Shown piece after piece: positions 1 through 6,947 of a DNA stretch of 10,525 bases. The notes under the pieces are model-generated. The model did not search any database. It had not been told where the DNA came from and was given only the letters and a program-made list of their open reading frames with translations. Numbering within the stretch: position 1 is the stretch's first letter; each line of letters starts with the position of its first letter. A program made the translations under genes and the position numbers. The DNA is from Actinomycetota bacterium (GTDB lineage: Bacteria > Actinomycetota > Thermoleophilia > UBA2241): positions 1-10,525 of the forward strand of contig PMKX01000037.1 in the NCBI GenBank assembly GCA_003158705.1. Direction: 5' to 3'.

Positions 1-327
1 GCTTATGGTCGCGTAGCGGCCCACGGTGCAGCGGTTGCCAAAGACGATGCCGCGGCGCGAGAGGCCCACGATCTGGCAGCCTTCCTCCAGGTTGAGGTCG
101 CGCCCGGCCTCTACGTAACGGGCATGATGCACACGCACGTTGCGCTCGCAGAAGACCAGCCCGGCGGCGCGCTTGAGGCGTAGCCGCAGCACCGCGCCGC
201 GCATGACGCGGCGGGCGAGCAGCCACCCGAGCGAGCCCAGTTCCGGGCCGCGCCAGTCGGCCAGCGCGTCGGCCTCGCCGGCGTCTTTGCGGGCGGCGAG
301 CAGTGTATGTACGCGGCGATAGTTCAT
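1..327 (-). CDS. Left-handed beta-helix (hexapeptide) acyltransferase, N-terminal part, cut by window edge
   Basis: This is the first 109 residues of a gene that runs off the left edge, starting MNYRRVHTLLAARKDAGEAD. An N-terminal helical stretch (about residues 27-55, GPELGSLGWLLARRV) leads into imperfect hexapeptide repeats from about residue 56. Examples are the segments around CERNVRV (60-66), the LNLEEGCQIVG stretch (78-88) and IVFGNRCTVGRYATIS (94-109). Such repeats form the beta-helix of acetyl/acyltransferases, and the GPELGSL lead-in followed by repeats resembles DapH/GlmU-like acyltransferases found in polysaccharide loci. The catalytic histidine region lies outside the window, so activity and donor cannot be judged. 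The start ATG (325-327) overlaps the stop of the preceding glycosyltransferase as ATGA, and no Shine-Dalgarno is visible, which suggests translational coupling. By context it probably O- or N-acylates the sugar repeat unit, which is inference. It could also be a serine O-acetyltransferase-like enzyme, but the context argues against this. Confidence 0.75.
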   Translation of the reverse strand, partial: MNYRRVHTLLAARKDAGEADALADWRGPELGSLGWLLARRVMRGAVLRLRLKRAAGLVFCERNVRVHHARYVEAGRDLNLEEGCQIVGLSRRGIVFGNRCTVGRYATIS

Positions 328-1448
328 GACGATGCGGGTGCGGCGCCGGCACGCGCGGTCTGCCTGGCCAGCGCCTCGTATTGGACAGCAACAGTATCCC
401 ACGAGTACGTTGACCGTGCGCGTTCGGCGGCGGCCTCGCGGCAGCGCTGCACGCGCTCGGGATCGGCGAGCAGCTCCTGCAGCACGCGGCGCAGGCCGGC
501 GGCGCCCTCGCTGCCCTTGTAGCTCACGCCGGCGTCGGCCACTACCTCGAGGTTGGGTTCGTGGTCGTTGACCACGACGCAGTTGCCGGCCGCCATGGCT
601 TCGATGATGACGGGATGTGTGCCGCCCACCTCCGTGGGCACGACGAACAAAGCCGCGTTGCGGGCCAGCTCCCGGTAGCCGTCGTTGAAAAGGTAACCCG
701 TGAACAGCACCCTGGGGTCGGCGGTGGCTCGCAGGCGCGCCTGGTACTCGCCGGCATAGGGAGCGTCGCCGACGATCACCAGCTTGTGCTGCGTGTCGAG
801 GCCCTCGAACGCCTCTACGAGTACGTGTGCGTTGTTCTCGGGCACCAGACGACCGACGAACAGGATGTATCCGCGTGGCTGCAGGCCCAGGTCGTGCAGG
901 AACTGCCCAGTGTCTTGGCCATCGAGGTTGGAGCCATACGGGATGAAGTGCGTCTCATGGCCGTGCTCTTCGCGGTAGATGCGCTGCACGACGCGCGAAT
1001 CGGTGATCGTCTCGCTGGCGAAGCGCGGCGCATTGCGTTCCGCCCAGCGCAGGTACAGGCGCGCCCAGCGGTTCCACTTGGCGCGCTCCGAGTCGAGGCC
1101 GTCCACGTTCAGGACGCTGGGGATGCCCAAGAGGCGGCTGAGAAGCGCGCAGGGGCTGTTGCCGGCGATGAAGTAGAGGGCCACCTGCGGACGCAACACG
1201 AGGGCCATGTGCAGTGTGCAGATGAAGGTGTGCACCAGTGTGTCGAGGTACTTGTTGGGCAGGGTGGGGAGGTAGACGAGCCGCATGCCTTTGTACACGC
1301 GGTAGTGGCCCTCCACCATGTGCGGCCGACAGTAGACCGTCACCTGGTGGCCTTGCGCCGCCAAGCGGCTGCCGAGGTTCTCCACGGCTGTCTCGAAACC
1401 GCTATAGGAGGCCGGCACGCCGCGTGTGCCGATCATGGCGATCTTCAT
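324..1448 (-). CDS. GT4-type glycosyltransferase with DUF1972 N-terminal domain (rhamnosyltransferase-like)
   Basis: 374 aa, probably cytosolic and membrane-peripheral. The N-terminus MKIAMIGTRGVPASYSGFET (1-20) is the hallmark of DUF1972 glycosyltransferases. That family includes Cps2T-like rhamnosyltransferases of capsule synthesis. Other family signatures follow: NVDGLDSERAKWNRWA (114-129), FVGRLVPENNAHVLVEAF (197-214) and the donor-site block EVGGTHPVIIEAMAAGN (273-289), with Glu273 and Glu283 as likely donor-binding acids. The length is normal for the family. Residue 16 is Ser where family members I know usually have Gly (YGGFET). The start ATG overlaps the stop of the upstream glycosyltransferase as ATGA (1445-1448), and its own stop overlaps the acyltransferase start (324-327), so the three genes are very probably co-transcribed and coupled. 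No convincing Shine-Dalgarno precedes this start. It probably adds one sugar from an activated donor to the lipid-linked repeat unit. The sugar cannot be read from sequence; rhamnose is only a family-based guess. Confidence 0.88.
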   Translation of the reverse strand: MKIAMIGTRGVPASYSGFETAVENLGSRLAAQGHQVTVYCRPHMVEGHYRVYKGMRLVYLPTLPNKYLDTLVHTFICTLHMALVLRPQVALYFIAGNSPCALLSRLLGIPSVLNVDGLDSERAKWNRWARLYLRWAERNAPRFASETITDSRVVQRIYREEHGHETHFIPYGSNLDGQDTGQFLHDLGLQPRGYILFVGRLVPENNAHVLVEAFEGLDTQHKLVIVGDAPYAGEYQARLRATADPRVLFTGYLFNDGYRELARNAALFVVPTEVGGTHPVIIEAMAAGNCVVVNDHEPNLEVVADAGVSYKGSEGAAGLRRVLQELLADPERVQRCREAAAERARSTYSWDTVAVQYEALARQTARAGAAPASS

Positions 1449-2632
1449 CGCGCGATCTGTGCGTAGATGTGCTGCATAAGCTCGTTCACTCGCTCCTGGC
1501 CGTGGTACTCCAGCACGTGACGTCGTGCCGCGGCGCCCATCTCTGCCCGTCGCTGTGGATCGCGCGCCAGTGCTTCGAGGGTAGCAGCCATCGCGGTGGC
1601 GTCCAGTGGGCAGAGCGCGAAGGCGTTGTCAGGCGCGGCGGCGAGGCCGGTGAACGCTTGCGCGGTGCCTACGACCGGCCGCGCCCACGCCATCGCCTCG
1701 AGCGTCTTGTTCTTGGTGCCGCCGCCGTGCTCGAGCGGCACCAGCACGACGTCGGCGGCGGCGTACAGCGGCGCCAGGTCCGGCGCGTCGGCGCAGAACA
1801 CCACATCGGGGTAGCGCCGGCCGCCGTACGGCCTTGCTTGTCGGCCGGCGATGGTGAGCCGGAAGGGCAGGCCGCGCCGCCGCAGCTCAGGCGCCAGGCG
1901 CCGCTCCAGCCACATGCTCGCGACCCTGTTGGGTTGGTGCAAGAAGCTGCCGACGAAGAGCAGGTTCAGCGGCCTCTCCGGGCTCACCGTGGGCGGCGCT
2001 GCCTGAGTGAGCTCGCTGTCGCTGGGCGCGGTGGTGGCCAAGGGTACTGTGACCGCGTCGATGCCCAAGCCTGCAAGTCGGCCGCGATCAAGCTCGTTGA
2101 TGGCGATAACGGCGGCGAACTCGCGCAACAGGCGGCGCTCGGCGCGCTGCGCGGCGTACTGCTGCGCGCCGGCGAAGGCGTAGCGTATGGGGCGCGCGGC
2201 GAAGGCCGCAGCGCAAAGGCTGCTGACCACATCCGGCAAGTCGAGGACCGTCGGCACCGCCGGGTCACGATAGTGGCTTGTGTACATACCCTCGAGCTGC
2301 ACGGCGGCAGGCTGGTGGCGCTGCACCGCCTCGCTCACAAGCTCCTGCAGCACTGCCGACTGCGACTGGCTGATGAACGGCACAGGGGAGAGGCTGCGGC
2401 GCAGGGTTGAGAGTGCCGCATGGGCCGGCGAGCGCGCGGCGGTCTGGTGGGTCCCGGAAAGGACGTGCGCACACAGCTCGTGCATGAGTGCGAGGTCAGC
2501 GTCTGGGGGAGCGGCACCAACGGCGACCACGGAGTGGCTCAGTGCCAATGCCTTGATCATCGAGAGGGGTCGAGTGTGCGCCCCGGTAAAGGGAGGGTGC
2601 GGCAACTCGGGGACGACGAAGACTATCCGCAT
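1445..2632 (-). CDS. GT4-like family glycosyltransferase
   Basis: 395 aa with a GT-B, two-Rossmann layout. The N-terminal acceptor half begins MRIVFVVPELPHPPFTGAHT, with a Pro/Gly loop after the first strand. The C-terminal donor half starts near residue 221 (PLNLLFVGSFLHQPNR). The donor motif VPLEHGGGTKNKTLEAMA (298-315) is of the GSGT-x-x-K-x-LEAMA type. The first Glu of a classical E-x7-E is absent at its expected position (304 is Gly), Glu301 lies three residues before it, and Glu312 is the conserved second acid. This resembles glycosyltransferases of exosortase/EPS-linked loci and the gene at 4157-5350. The ATG at 2630-2632 is preceded by GGAAAGGA (2643-2636), a plausible ribosome binding site and the best in this three-gene group, which suggests it heads a transcript. 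It diverges from the dehydrogenase across 110 bp and overlaps the next gene by 4 bp (ATGA). The likely role is sugar addition to the growing repeat unit; donor and acceptor are unknown. Confidence 0.85.
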   Translation of the reverse strand: MRIVFVVPELPHPPFTGAHTRPLSMIKALALSHSVVAVGAAPPDADLALMHELCAHVLSGTHQTAARSPAHAALSTLRRSLSPVPFISQSQSAVLQELVSEAVQRHQPAAVQLEGMYTSHYRDPAVPTVLDLPDVVSSLCAAAFAARPIRYAFAGAQQYAAQRAERRLLREFAAVIAINELDRGRLAGLGIDAVTVPLATTAPSDSELTQAAPPTVSPERPLNLLFVGSFLHQPNRVASMWLERRLAPELRRRGLPFRLTIAGRQARPYGGRRYPDVVFCADAPDLAPLYAAADVVLVPLEHGGGTKNKTLEAMAWARPVVGTAQAFTGLAAAPDNAFALCPLDATAMAATLEALARDPQRRAEMGAAARRHVLEYHGQERVNELMQHIYAQIAR

Positions 2633-2654
2633 GGTTCCTTTCCGATGGTGCCTC

Positions 2655-2662
2655 TATGATAG
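2655..2662. promoter_or_regulatory. Candidate overlapping divergent -10 elements
   Basis: The spacer between the divergent starts at 2632 and 2743 contains CTATGATAG (2654-2662). On the plus strand this offers TATGAT (2655-2660), 5/6 to the sigma-70 -10 consensus. On the minus strand it offers TATCAT (2661-2656), also 5/6. Used as a plus-strand -10, it would put the start of dehydrogenase transcription near 2667. Used in reverse, it would start the glycosyltransferase transcript near 2649, just upstream of its ribosome binding site. I could not find a good -35 hexamer for either direction at 16-18 bp, so this is a weak call resting on the -10 and its position. Confidence 0.28.
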
Positions 2663-2665
2663 CAT

Positions 2666-2679
2666 CCGACCTCGGTCGG
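2666..2679. repeat. Perfect short inverted repeat in the divergent spacer
   Basis: CCGACC-TC-GGTCGG has perfect 6-bp arms. It lies immediately downstream of the candidate -10 TATGAT, around the predicted +1 of the dehydrogenase transcript, where a repressor operator or a 5' leader hairpin could sit. A second GC-only palindrome, GCCGGCCGGC, follows at 2693-2702. In DNA this GC-rich, short palindromes arise by chance, so function is only a possibility. Confidence 0.25.
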
Positions 2680-2721
2680 CAGGGCTCGGAACGCCGGCCG
2701 GCAGCCGCAAACGAGTGTGCC

Positions 2722-2729
2722 AGGAGGAG
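2722..2729 (+). promoter_or_regulatory. Strong but distant Shine-Dalgarno before the dehydrogenase
   Basis: AGGAGGAG lies 13 nt upstream of the ATG at 2743, longer than the usual 5-9 nt. It is the only good ribosome binding site near the Rossmann-fold start. The sole in-frame ATG further upstream (2656) would add 29 residues of non-homologous Arg/Ala-rich sequence and coincides with the candidate -10, so 2743 is preferred. A CTG codon at 2734 lies at ideal spacing from the site but is a very rare start. Confidence 0.5.
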
Positions 2730-2742
2730 CTGCCTGCGCATC

Positions 2743-4170
2743 ATGAGTGTCCTGCTCTTCGTCGGCCTCGGCCGCATAGGTCTGCCTCAGTCCCTCGTCT
2801 TTGCCCAGCACGGCCACATCGTGTACGGCTACGACGAGGACCCGGCTCTCGTCGGGCAACTGAACAAGGGCCAGGCTCCCTTCCACGAACCCCGTCTTGA
2901 TGAGCTGCTCAACAAGCACGTGGGCAAGGGATTCCTGCCGGTCGACGACTGGCGGCCGATCCTGCCGCGAGTGGACACGGTCATGATCGCCTTGGGTACC
3001 GCGGCGCCGGATTCTGCCAGCTGCCTTTCTGACCACGGCCGCGGCGACTTGGACGGCATCATCGAGGTCGTAGCCGGTCTGCTGGACCCGGCGGCCGGAG
3101 CTTCTCCGGGCCTGCTCGTGGTGTTCCGCACCACGCTCCCGCTGGGCTCCGTCGACATCATGCGCGCTGCGGTCGAGCAGCGTCATGGCCTGGTCGAGGG
3201 GCGCGACTTCCACTTTGCTTTTGTGCCCGAGCGGCTGGTGGAGGGCCAGGCGATCGCCGAGGAAGAAGCCCTGCCGAAGATCGTCGGTACGTACAGCGAC
3301 ACCACCTTCGAGCGGGTCGCGGCCCTGCTGGGCAGTGTCGGCGGGCGTGTGATCCGCGTGCGCGACCCGCTCACAGCCGAGTTCTGCAAGCTCACCGACA
3401 ACGCCTACCGCAGCACCATGTTCGCCTTCTCCAACGATCTGGCGCTGCTTGCCTCCCGTCTTGGCCTGGACGCGGCCGAGATCGTGGCCGCGGTCAACGC
3501 GGACTACGGCCGCAATCGCGTGCCGCGTCCGGGGTTCGTCTCCGGTTACTGCCTGACCAAAGACCCCTATCTGCTCGAGTACCGCTTCAAGGAGATCGCC
3601 GACGAGCGCGGCACGCAGTCGGTCTGGTACTACGGGCGGCGCGCCAACGACCATCTGGTGGAGCATGCTGCCGAGCGCATCGCCGTGAGGTGTGCCGCCC
3701 TGGGGATCGTGCCGCAGCAGGCGACCGTCTGTGTGCTCGGGCTTTCGTTCAAAGAGGACGTCGATGACTTTCGCATGTCGCATAGCGTGCTGCTCGTGGA
3801 GCGGCTGCTGCAGAGCGGCTTCTCGCGCTTGCGCTGCTACGACCCTGCTCTGGGCCACAGCCGCTACGCCGAGCTGCCCGGGAACCTTGCCGAGGCGGGC
3901 GTTACCGCCGCGGACCGGCTGGAGCCGGCGTTCTTCAAGGAGGCCCAGGTGGTGGTGGTCGCCCACCGGCATCAGAGTATCGTCGCCGCCGCCAAGTCGG
4001 CGAGGTTGGGTGAGTTGCTGGCTTCGGCGTCGCGGCCCTGCTACGTGTTCGACGGCTGGGACGTGTGGCGCGCCGCCGGCGAGCTGGCGGGCGTGTTCTA
4101 CGAGTCTCTCGGCTGGGCCGGGGGCGAGCCGCTCGGCCGGGCCGGGGGCGAGGCGCTCAGCGGTCGGTAG
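2743..4170 (+). CDS. Nucleotide-sugar 6-dehydrogenase (UDP-glucose/GDP-mannose dehydrogenase family)
   Basis: 475 aa. The NAD-dependent family oxidises UDP-hexoses at C6 to uronic acids in two steps, in the cytosol. The N-terminal Rossmann motif is MSVLLFVGLGRIGLPQS, with G8-x-G10-xx-G13. Then come FRTTLPLG (128-135), PERLVEG (162-168, Glu163), the central CKLTDNAYRSTMFAFSND block with Lys216 and Asn220, and GYCLTKDPYLL with the nucleophile Cys270 and Asp274. Cys-to-Asp spacing and Lys/Asn spacing match characterised UDP-glucose dehydrogenases. GLSFKEDVDDFRMS marks the C-terminal UDP-binding domain. The catalytic set looks intact, so it should be active. The GYC-x-x-KDPY form resembles the UDP-ManNAc/GlcNAc dehydrogenase branch (WecC/WbpA-like) somewhat more than the GGSCFPKD of Ugd, so the substrate is uncertain. 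It is the only biosynthetic gene here on the plus strand. Its tail carries a tandem repeat and overlaps the convergent glycosyltransferase by 14 bp. Confidence 0.9.
   Translation: MSVLLFVGLGRIGLPQSLVFAQHGHIVYGYDEDPALVGQLNKGQAPFHEPRLDELLNKHVGKGFLPVDDWRPILPRVDTVMIALGTAAPDSASCLSDHGRGDLDGIIEVVAGLLDPAAGASPGLLVVFRTTLPLGSVDIMRAAVEQRHGLVEGRDFHFAFVPERLVEGQAIAEEEALPKIVGTYSDTTFERVAALLGSVGGRVIRVRDPLTAEFCKLTDNAYRSTMFAFSNDLALLASRLGLDAAEIVAAVNADYGRNRVPRPGFVSGYCLTKDPYLLEYRFKEIADERGTQSVWYYGRRANDHLVEHAAERIAVRCAALGIVPQQATVCVLGLSFKEDVDDFRMSHSVLLVERLLQSGFSRLRCYDPALGHSRYAELPGNLAEAGVTAADRLEPAFFKEAQVVVVAHRHQSIVAAAKSARLGELLASASRPCYVFDGWDVWRAAGELAGVFYESLGWAGGEPLGRAGGEALSGR
4108..4155 (+). repeat. Tandem 24-bp direct repeat in the dehydrogenase tail
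   Basis: Two adjacent 24-bp units (4108-4131 and 4132-4155) differ at only two bases. In frame they encode LGWAGGEP and LGRAGGEA, and a degenerate third piece encodes the terminal LSGR. The repeat adds a Gly/Ala-rich extension after the last recognisable dehydrogenase segment (FYES). It ends two bases before the stop codon of the convergent glycosyltransferase. It looks like a replication-slippage duplication that kept frame. Confidence 0.85.
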
Positions 4171-5350
4171 GGGCGCCCAGCGCTCGCTCGAGTAGCCCGA
4201 GCCACGCCTTATGGGCCACGGGCCAGGTGTAGCTTGTCTCCACGAGCCGGCGGCCGCGCTCTGCCAGTCCTTGCCACACGCTCGGGTCGCGCAGACGGCG
4301 CAGCTGCTCCATGAACTCCGCCGCCGTCTGGGCTCGCAGGTAGTGCTCACCGTCGACCACGGCTAGACCCTCCACAGCTTTGGCCGTCGCGACCACTGGT
4401 CGCATGTGAGCCATCGACTCGAGGACCTTCCAGCGCGTGCCGCTACCACCAAACAGGGGCACGATGCTGGCGAAGCAACGCCGGTACTCGGGCTCGAGGT
4501 CGTCCGGCCGCCCCAGGAAGCGTATGCCCGGAGCGGTCGGTCCACTGCCGCCGGTGACGAGTGCCGTCATGCCGTCACCGGCCAGGAGCGGCGCCAGCTC
4601 ACGGCTGATGAACTGCGCCGCGGTCACGTTGGGGCCATACTTGAGCGTGCCGACGAAGAGCACCTCGGAGCGGCTCTCGGGGGCAGGGAGCCGGGCGTAG
4701 CTACCGAGGTCAAGAGTGTTGGGCACGACGGCGTCCAGCACGCGCGCAGGCAGCGAGGGCCGCACAAGGTCGCGGTCGCGTTGTGAGACGAACGCCACGG
4801 CCTGCGCCCCGGCCAAGGTCCGCAGCTCCCACTGCCGCATGAGATGGCGGTCGGCGGGCGCCACGAGCCGCTCGAGCCCATGCGCCTCGGCACCCTTGTA
4901 GCGCCACGTCTCCCACTCGACGTTGTGGGCGATCACGATCACCGGCAGCGGCCACGGGCGCGGGAGCGCCATGCTGCAGTAGGGCAGCTGCGTGACCACG
5001 GCGTCGAAGCGCCGCTGCCCGAGCAGGTCCGCAACGGCGCGGCGCTGCGCCGGGGCACAGAAGAAGCGCAGATAGGGCGGCGCGCCGGCTCTCAGGAGCT
5101 GCGGCAGCGCCGCCACTTGCCCACGCCGCGAGGGCAAGTGACCGCCTTGCCAGTCGATGCCGCTGAGCCGCTCGTCGCGATCCGACGGTGGCCCTGCCAT
5201 GACGAAGGCCGTGATGTCATAGCGGGGGGCACTGGCGCTCAGCAACGAAAGGGCCCGCAAGCGAGCCCCCAGCACCGGCGGCAGCGGAGACTCAGGCAGC
5301 AGCCAGAGCAGGGCGGGGCGCCGGTCGGTGGATTCTCTGCTCACGCGCAA
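4157..5350 (-). CDS. GT4-like family glycosyltransferase
   Basis: 397 aa if it begins at the TTG at 5348-5350. A GTG at 5342-5344 would shorten it by two residues. No clear Shine-Dalgarno is seen, but the upstream gene stops only 12 bp earlier, so re-initiation is plausible. The acceptor domain has LLPESPLPPVLGARLRALSL (17-36) and AHNVEWETWRYK (141-152), the latter typical of EPS-associated GT4 enzymes. The donor domain starts around 228 (SEVLFVGTLKYGPN) and carries VPLFGGSGTRWKVLESMA (297-314). The conserved second Glu is residue 311; the first Glu of E-x7-E is replaced (303 is Ser), as in the paralogue-like gene at 1445-2632. It is expected to transfer a sugar from a nucleotide donor to the lipid-linked intermediate. 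Its 3' end overlaps the oppositely transcribed dehydrogenase by 14 bp, leaving no room for an intergenic terminator. Confidence 0.85.
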   Translation of the reverse strand: MRVSRESTDRRPALLWLLPESPLPPVLGARLRALSLLSASAPRYDITAFVMAGPPSDRDERLSGIDWQGGHLPSRRGQVAALPQLLRAGAPPYLRFFCAPAQRRAVADLLGQRRFDAVVTQLPYCSMALPRPWPLPVIVIAHNVEWETWRYKGAEAHGLERLVAPADRHLMRQWELRTLAGAQAVAFVSQRDRDLVRPSLPARVLDAVVPNTLDLGSYARLPAPESRSEVLFVGTLKYGPNVTAAQFISRELAPLLAGDGMTALVTGGSGPTAPGIRFLGRPDDLEPEYRRCFASIVPLFGGSGTRWKVLESMAHMRPVVATAKAVEGLAVVDGEHYLRAQTAAEFMEQLRRLRDPSVWQGLAERGRRLVETSYTWPVAHKAWLGLLERALGAPTDR

Positions 5351-5362
5351 AGGCGCGAGACT

Positions 5363-6892
5363 CTACGTAAGCTCACGGCGGGCGCAGTACGGCAGCACGA
5401 AGAGCATAAACAGGGCGATCATGGGCATGGATTCCAACGCGGAGGTGGCGTTGGCGAGGCTCACCGTCAGAAAGCCGGCGATACCGGCGAGCACGAAGGC
5501 GCCGACGAGCTGGGCCTCGCCTTCGCTGCGGTACAGCTTGAGGGCCTGACGGGCCGCAAGGATCCATATCGCGATGAAGGCGAGCATGCCGGGGATGCCG
5601 CTCTCGACGGCTATGTCCACGTGCACGTTGTGCCCGCTGAAGATAGGCGTGGTCCAGTCGAGGCCCAGCTGCTGTGGCAGCGCCGGGTTGTTGAAGTAGC
5701 CGTAGCCCATGCCCAGAGGGTGGTGAAGGACCAACGGAACCAGCTTGTGCCAGAGTTGCAGACGGACCTGGAGACTGGCGTCCTGCCAACCCTGCGAGAG
5801 TGTGGCGAACCGGCCCACCACCCCGGTGCTAGACGTGGGATTGAGGAAATACGGGGAGATGGCGGCGATCACCAGACCGACCGCGACGAATCCCAAGATG
5901 ATGTGTCGCAGCCGTGGATTGCGGAGCAGGAGGGCACCCAGACAAACGAACATGACCGCCATGGCCACCACGCCGGTGCGCGAGAGGGTGAGCACAAGAG
6001 CCGTCAGGACGACTGCCAGGTAGGCGGCGATGAGAATGAACTTGCGGCGGCGCGATAGCCGCGAGAGGGCGATGCCGGCCAGACCGAGTACGCAGGCGGA
6101 CACGAGGAAGCCGGCGTACGCGTTGGGATGGCCGGTGTTGAAGTTCAGCCGATGGCCAAGGGTGGCGAGCTGCATAGGGGAGAGGAGGGATTGAGCGAGT
6201 GGCGTCAGCGGCATGCCGGATGCCATCACGGCGCGGGGTTTGTATACCTTGGCGTAGAGGGCGGCTAGGGGTCCGAGCTTGCTCGCGTAGGCGGCGATGC
6301 CGATGAGCGCACCGATGACGGTGGTGCCGGCAAACACCAGCAGGCAGCGCTTGACGGTCTGCCAGGGCAGACTGAGCAGCACGAGCTCGACGGCCCACGC
6401 GGACCATACTGCGAGTATGCCTGAGAGCCCCAGGGTGAAGGCGAAGCTTCCTATCAGGGGGATGAAACCGAGGAGGGCGTAGGCCGTGACCGGCCACGGT
6501 GGGAGCGTGAGACTTGCGTTCTCGCGCCGGTTGCGGGCCACGATGAGCAGGGCAACGACGGCAGCCGCGAGAAGCACTTGCGAGGTCCCGAGGTCGAGTG
6601 AGTAGACATCGGCGTTCGCCAGGTTCAGCGCTTTCGCGAAGCTGTAGCCAAGGGGGATCGCGATGGGGCTGAAGCCGATCGCGAGCACGGCGAGCCGCTC
6701 GAATGAAAGCAGGAGCAGCAGCGCGATCATGAGAACGCCGGCGCAGGCCCCCAGGAGCGTGTTGTTGCGAGTATCGAGTGCATGCACCGCCACGGCACAG
6801 AAGAGCGCCGACGTGCCCAGCAGCATGCCCAACGCGAGCTTCGCGGGAAGGCGCTGGCCCACTCTCTCTAGTCTGGCCTCATTGCTTCGCAT
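5363..6892 (-). CDS. Polysaccharide polymerase / O-antigen ligase family membrane protein (Wzy/WaaL-like)
   Basis: 509 aa from the ATG at 6890-6892, where AGGA lies 9 nt upstream. It is an integral membrane protein with about 12-14 hydrophobic segments, for example LALGMLLGTSALFCAVAV and NTLLGACAGVLMIALLLLL. The PF04932-type signature is clear: a TLSRTGVVAM helix, then a large external loop ending SGHNVHVDIAVESGIPG (419-435). His421 and His424 sit in the loop that matters in WaaL-type enzymes. LGMGYGYF precedes this motif, as is usual. A longer reading frame opens at a TTG (6976), adding 28 polar residues. I prefer 6892 because of the ribosome binding site, the start directly before the first membrane helix, and a candidate promoter whose -35 covers that TTG. 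It probably polymerises lipid-linked repeat units outside the membrane or ligates the polymer; sequence alone cannot separate these two jobs. It lies between the flippase and a glycosyltransferase. Confidence 0.87.
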   Translation of the reverse strand: MRSNEARLERVGQRLPAKLALGMLLGTSALFCAVAVHALDTRNNTLLGACAGVLMIALLLLLSFERLAVLAIGFSPIAIPLGYSFAKALNLANADVYSLDLGTSQVLLAAAVVALLIVARNRRENASLTLPPWPVTAYALLGFIPLIGSFAFTLGLSGILAVWSAWAVELVLLSLPWQTVKRCLLVFAGTTVIGALIGIAAYASKLGPLAALYAKVYKPRAVMASGMPLTPLAQSLLSPMQLATLGHRLNFNTGHPNAYAGFLVSACVLGLAGIALSRLSRRRKFILIAAYLAVVLTALVLTLSRTGVVAMAVMFVCLGALLLRNPRLRHIILGFVAVGLVIAAISPYFLNPTSSTGVVGRFATLSQGWQDASLQVRLQLWHKLVPLVLHHPLGMGYGYFNNPALPQQLGLDWTTPIFSGHNVHVDIAVESGIPGMLAFIAIWILAARQALKLYRSEGEAQLVGAFVLAGIAGFLTVSLANATSALESMPMIALFMLFVLPYCARRELT

Positions 6893-6947
6893 GCTGGTGT
6901 GTCCTGGCCGTCTGTTGTCGCGGTGGTGCGTGAGGGCTTCTGCCTTG

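Noticed and set aside
561..2410. Long plus-strand frames (561-1466 and 1238-2410) opposite the two left-hand glycosyltransferases
   Set aside because: They overlap each other and two convincing minus-strand genes, with no motif and no plausible start signals.
2656..2742. Upstream in-frame ATG giving the dehydrogenase 29 extra N-terminal residues
   Set aside because: The extension is Arg/Ala-rich and not part of the Rossmann fold, has no ribosome binding site, and overlaps the candidate -10. The start at 2743 matches the family.
2623..4350. A 575-codon open frame on the minus strand, antisense to the whole dehydrogenase gene
   Set aside because: Its translation is rich in Arg, Ala, His and Gln with no recognisable domain. 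The plus-strand frame has all catalytic motifs. Long antisense frames are expected when high-GC codon bias removes stops on the other strand.
5114..5140. Inverted repeat CACTTGCCC / GGGCAAGTG with a 9-nt spacer inside the glycosyltransferase at 4157-5350
   Set aside because: The arms are perfect over 9 bp, but about one such pair is expected by chance in 10 kb of GC-rich DNA. It is within coding sequence, with no T-run and no link to a gene end.
4844..6058. A 404-codon plus-strand open frame across the glycosyltransferase and polymerase genes
   Set aside because: It crosses two well-supported minus-strand genes and their junction, and it is low-complexity Arg/His/Gln/Glu-rich. It is a shadow frame.
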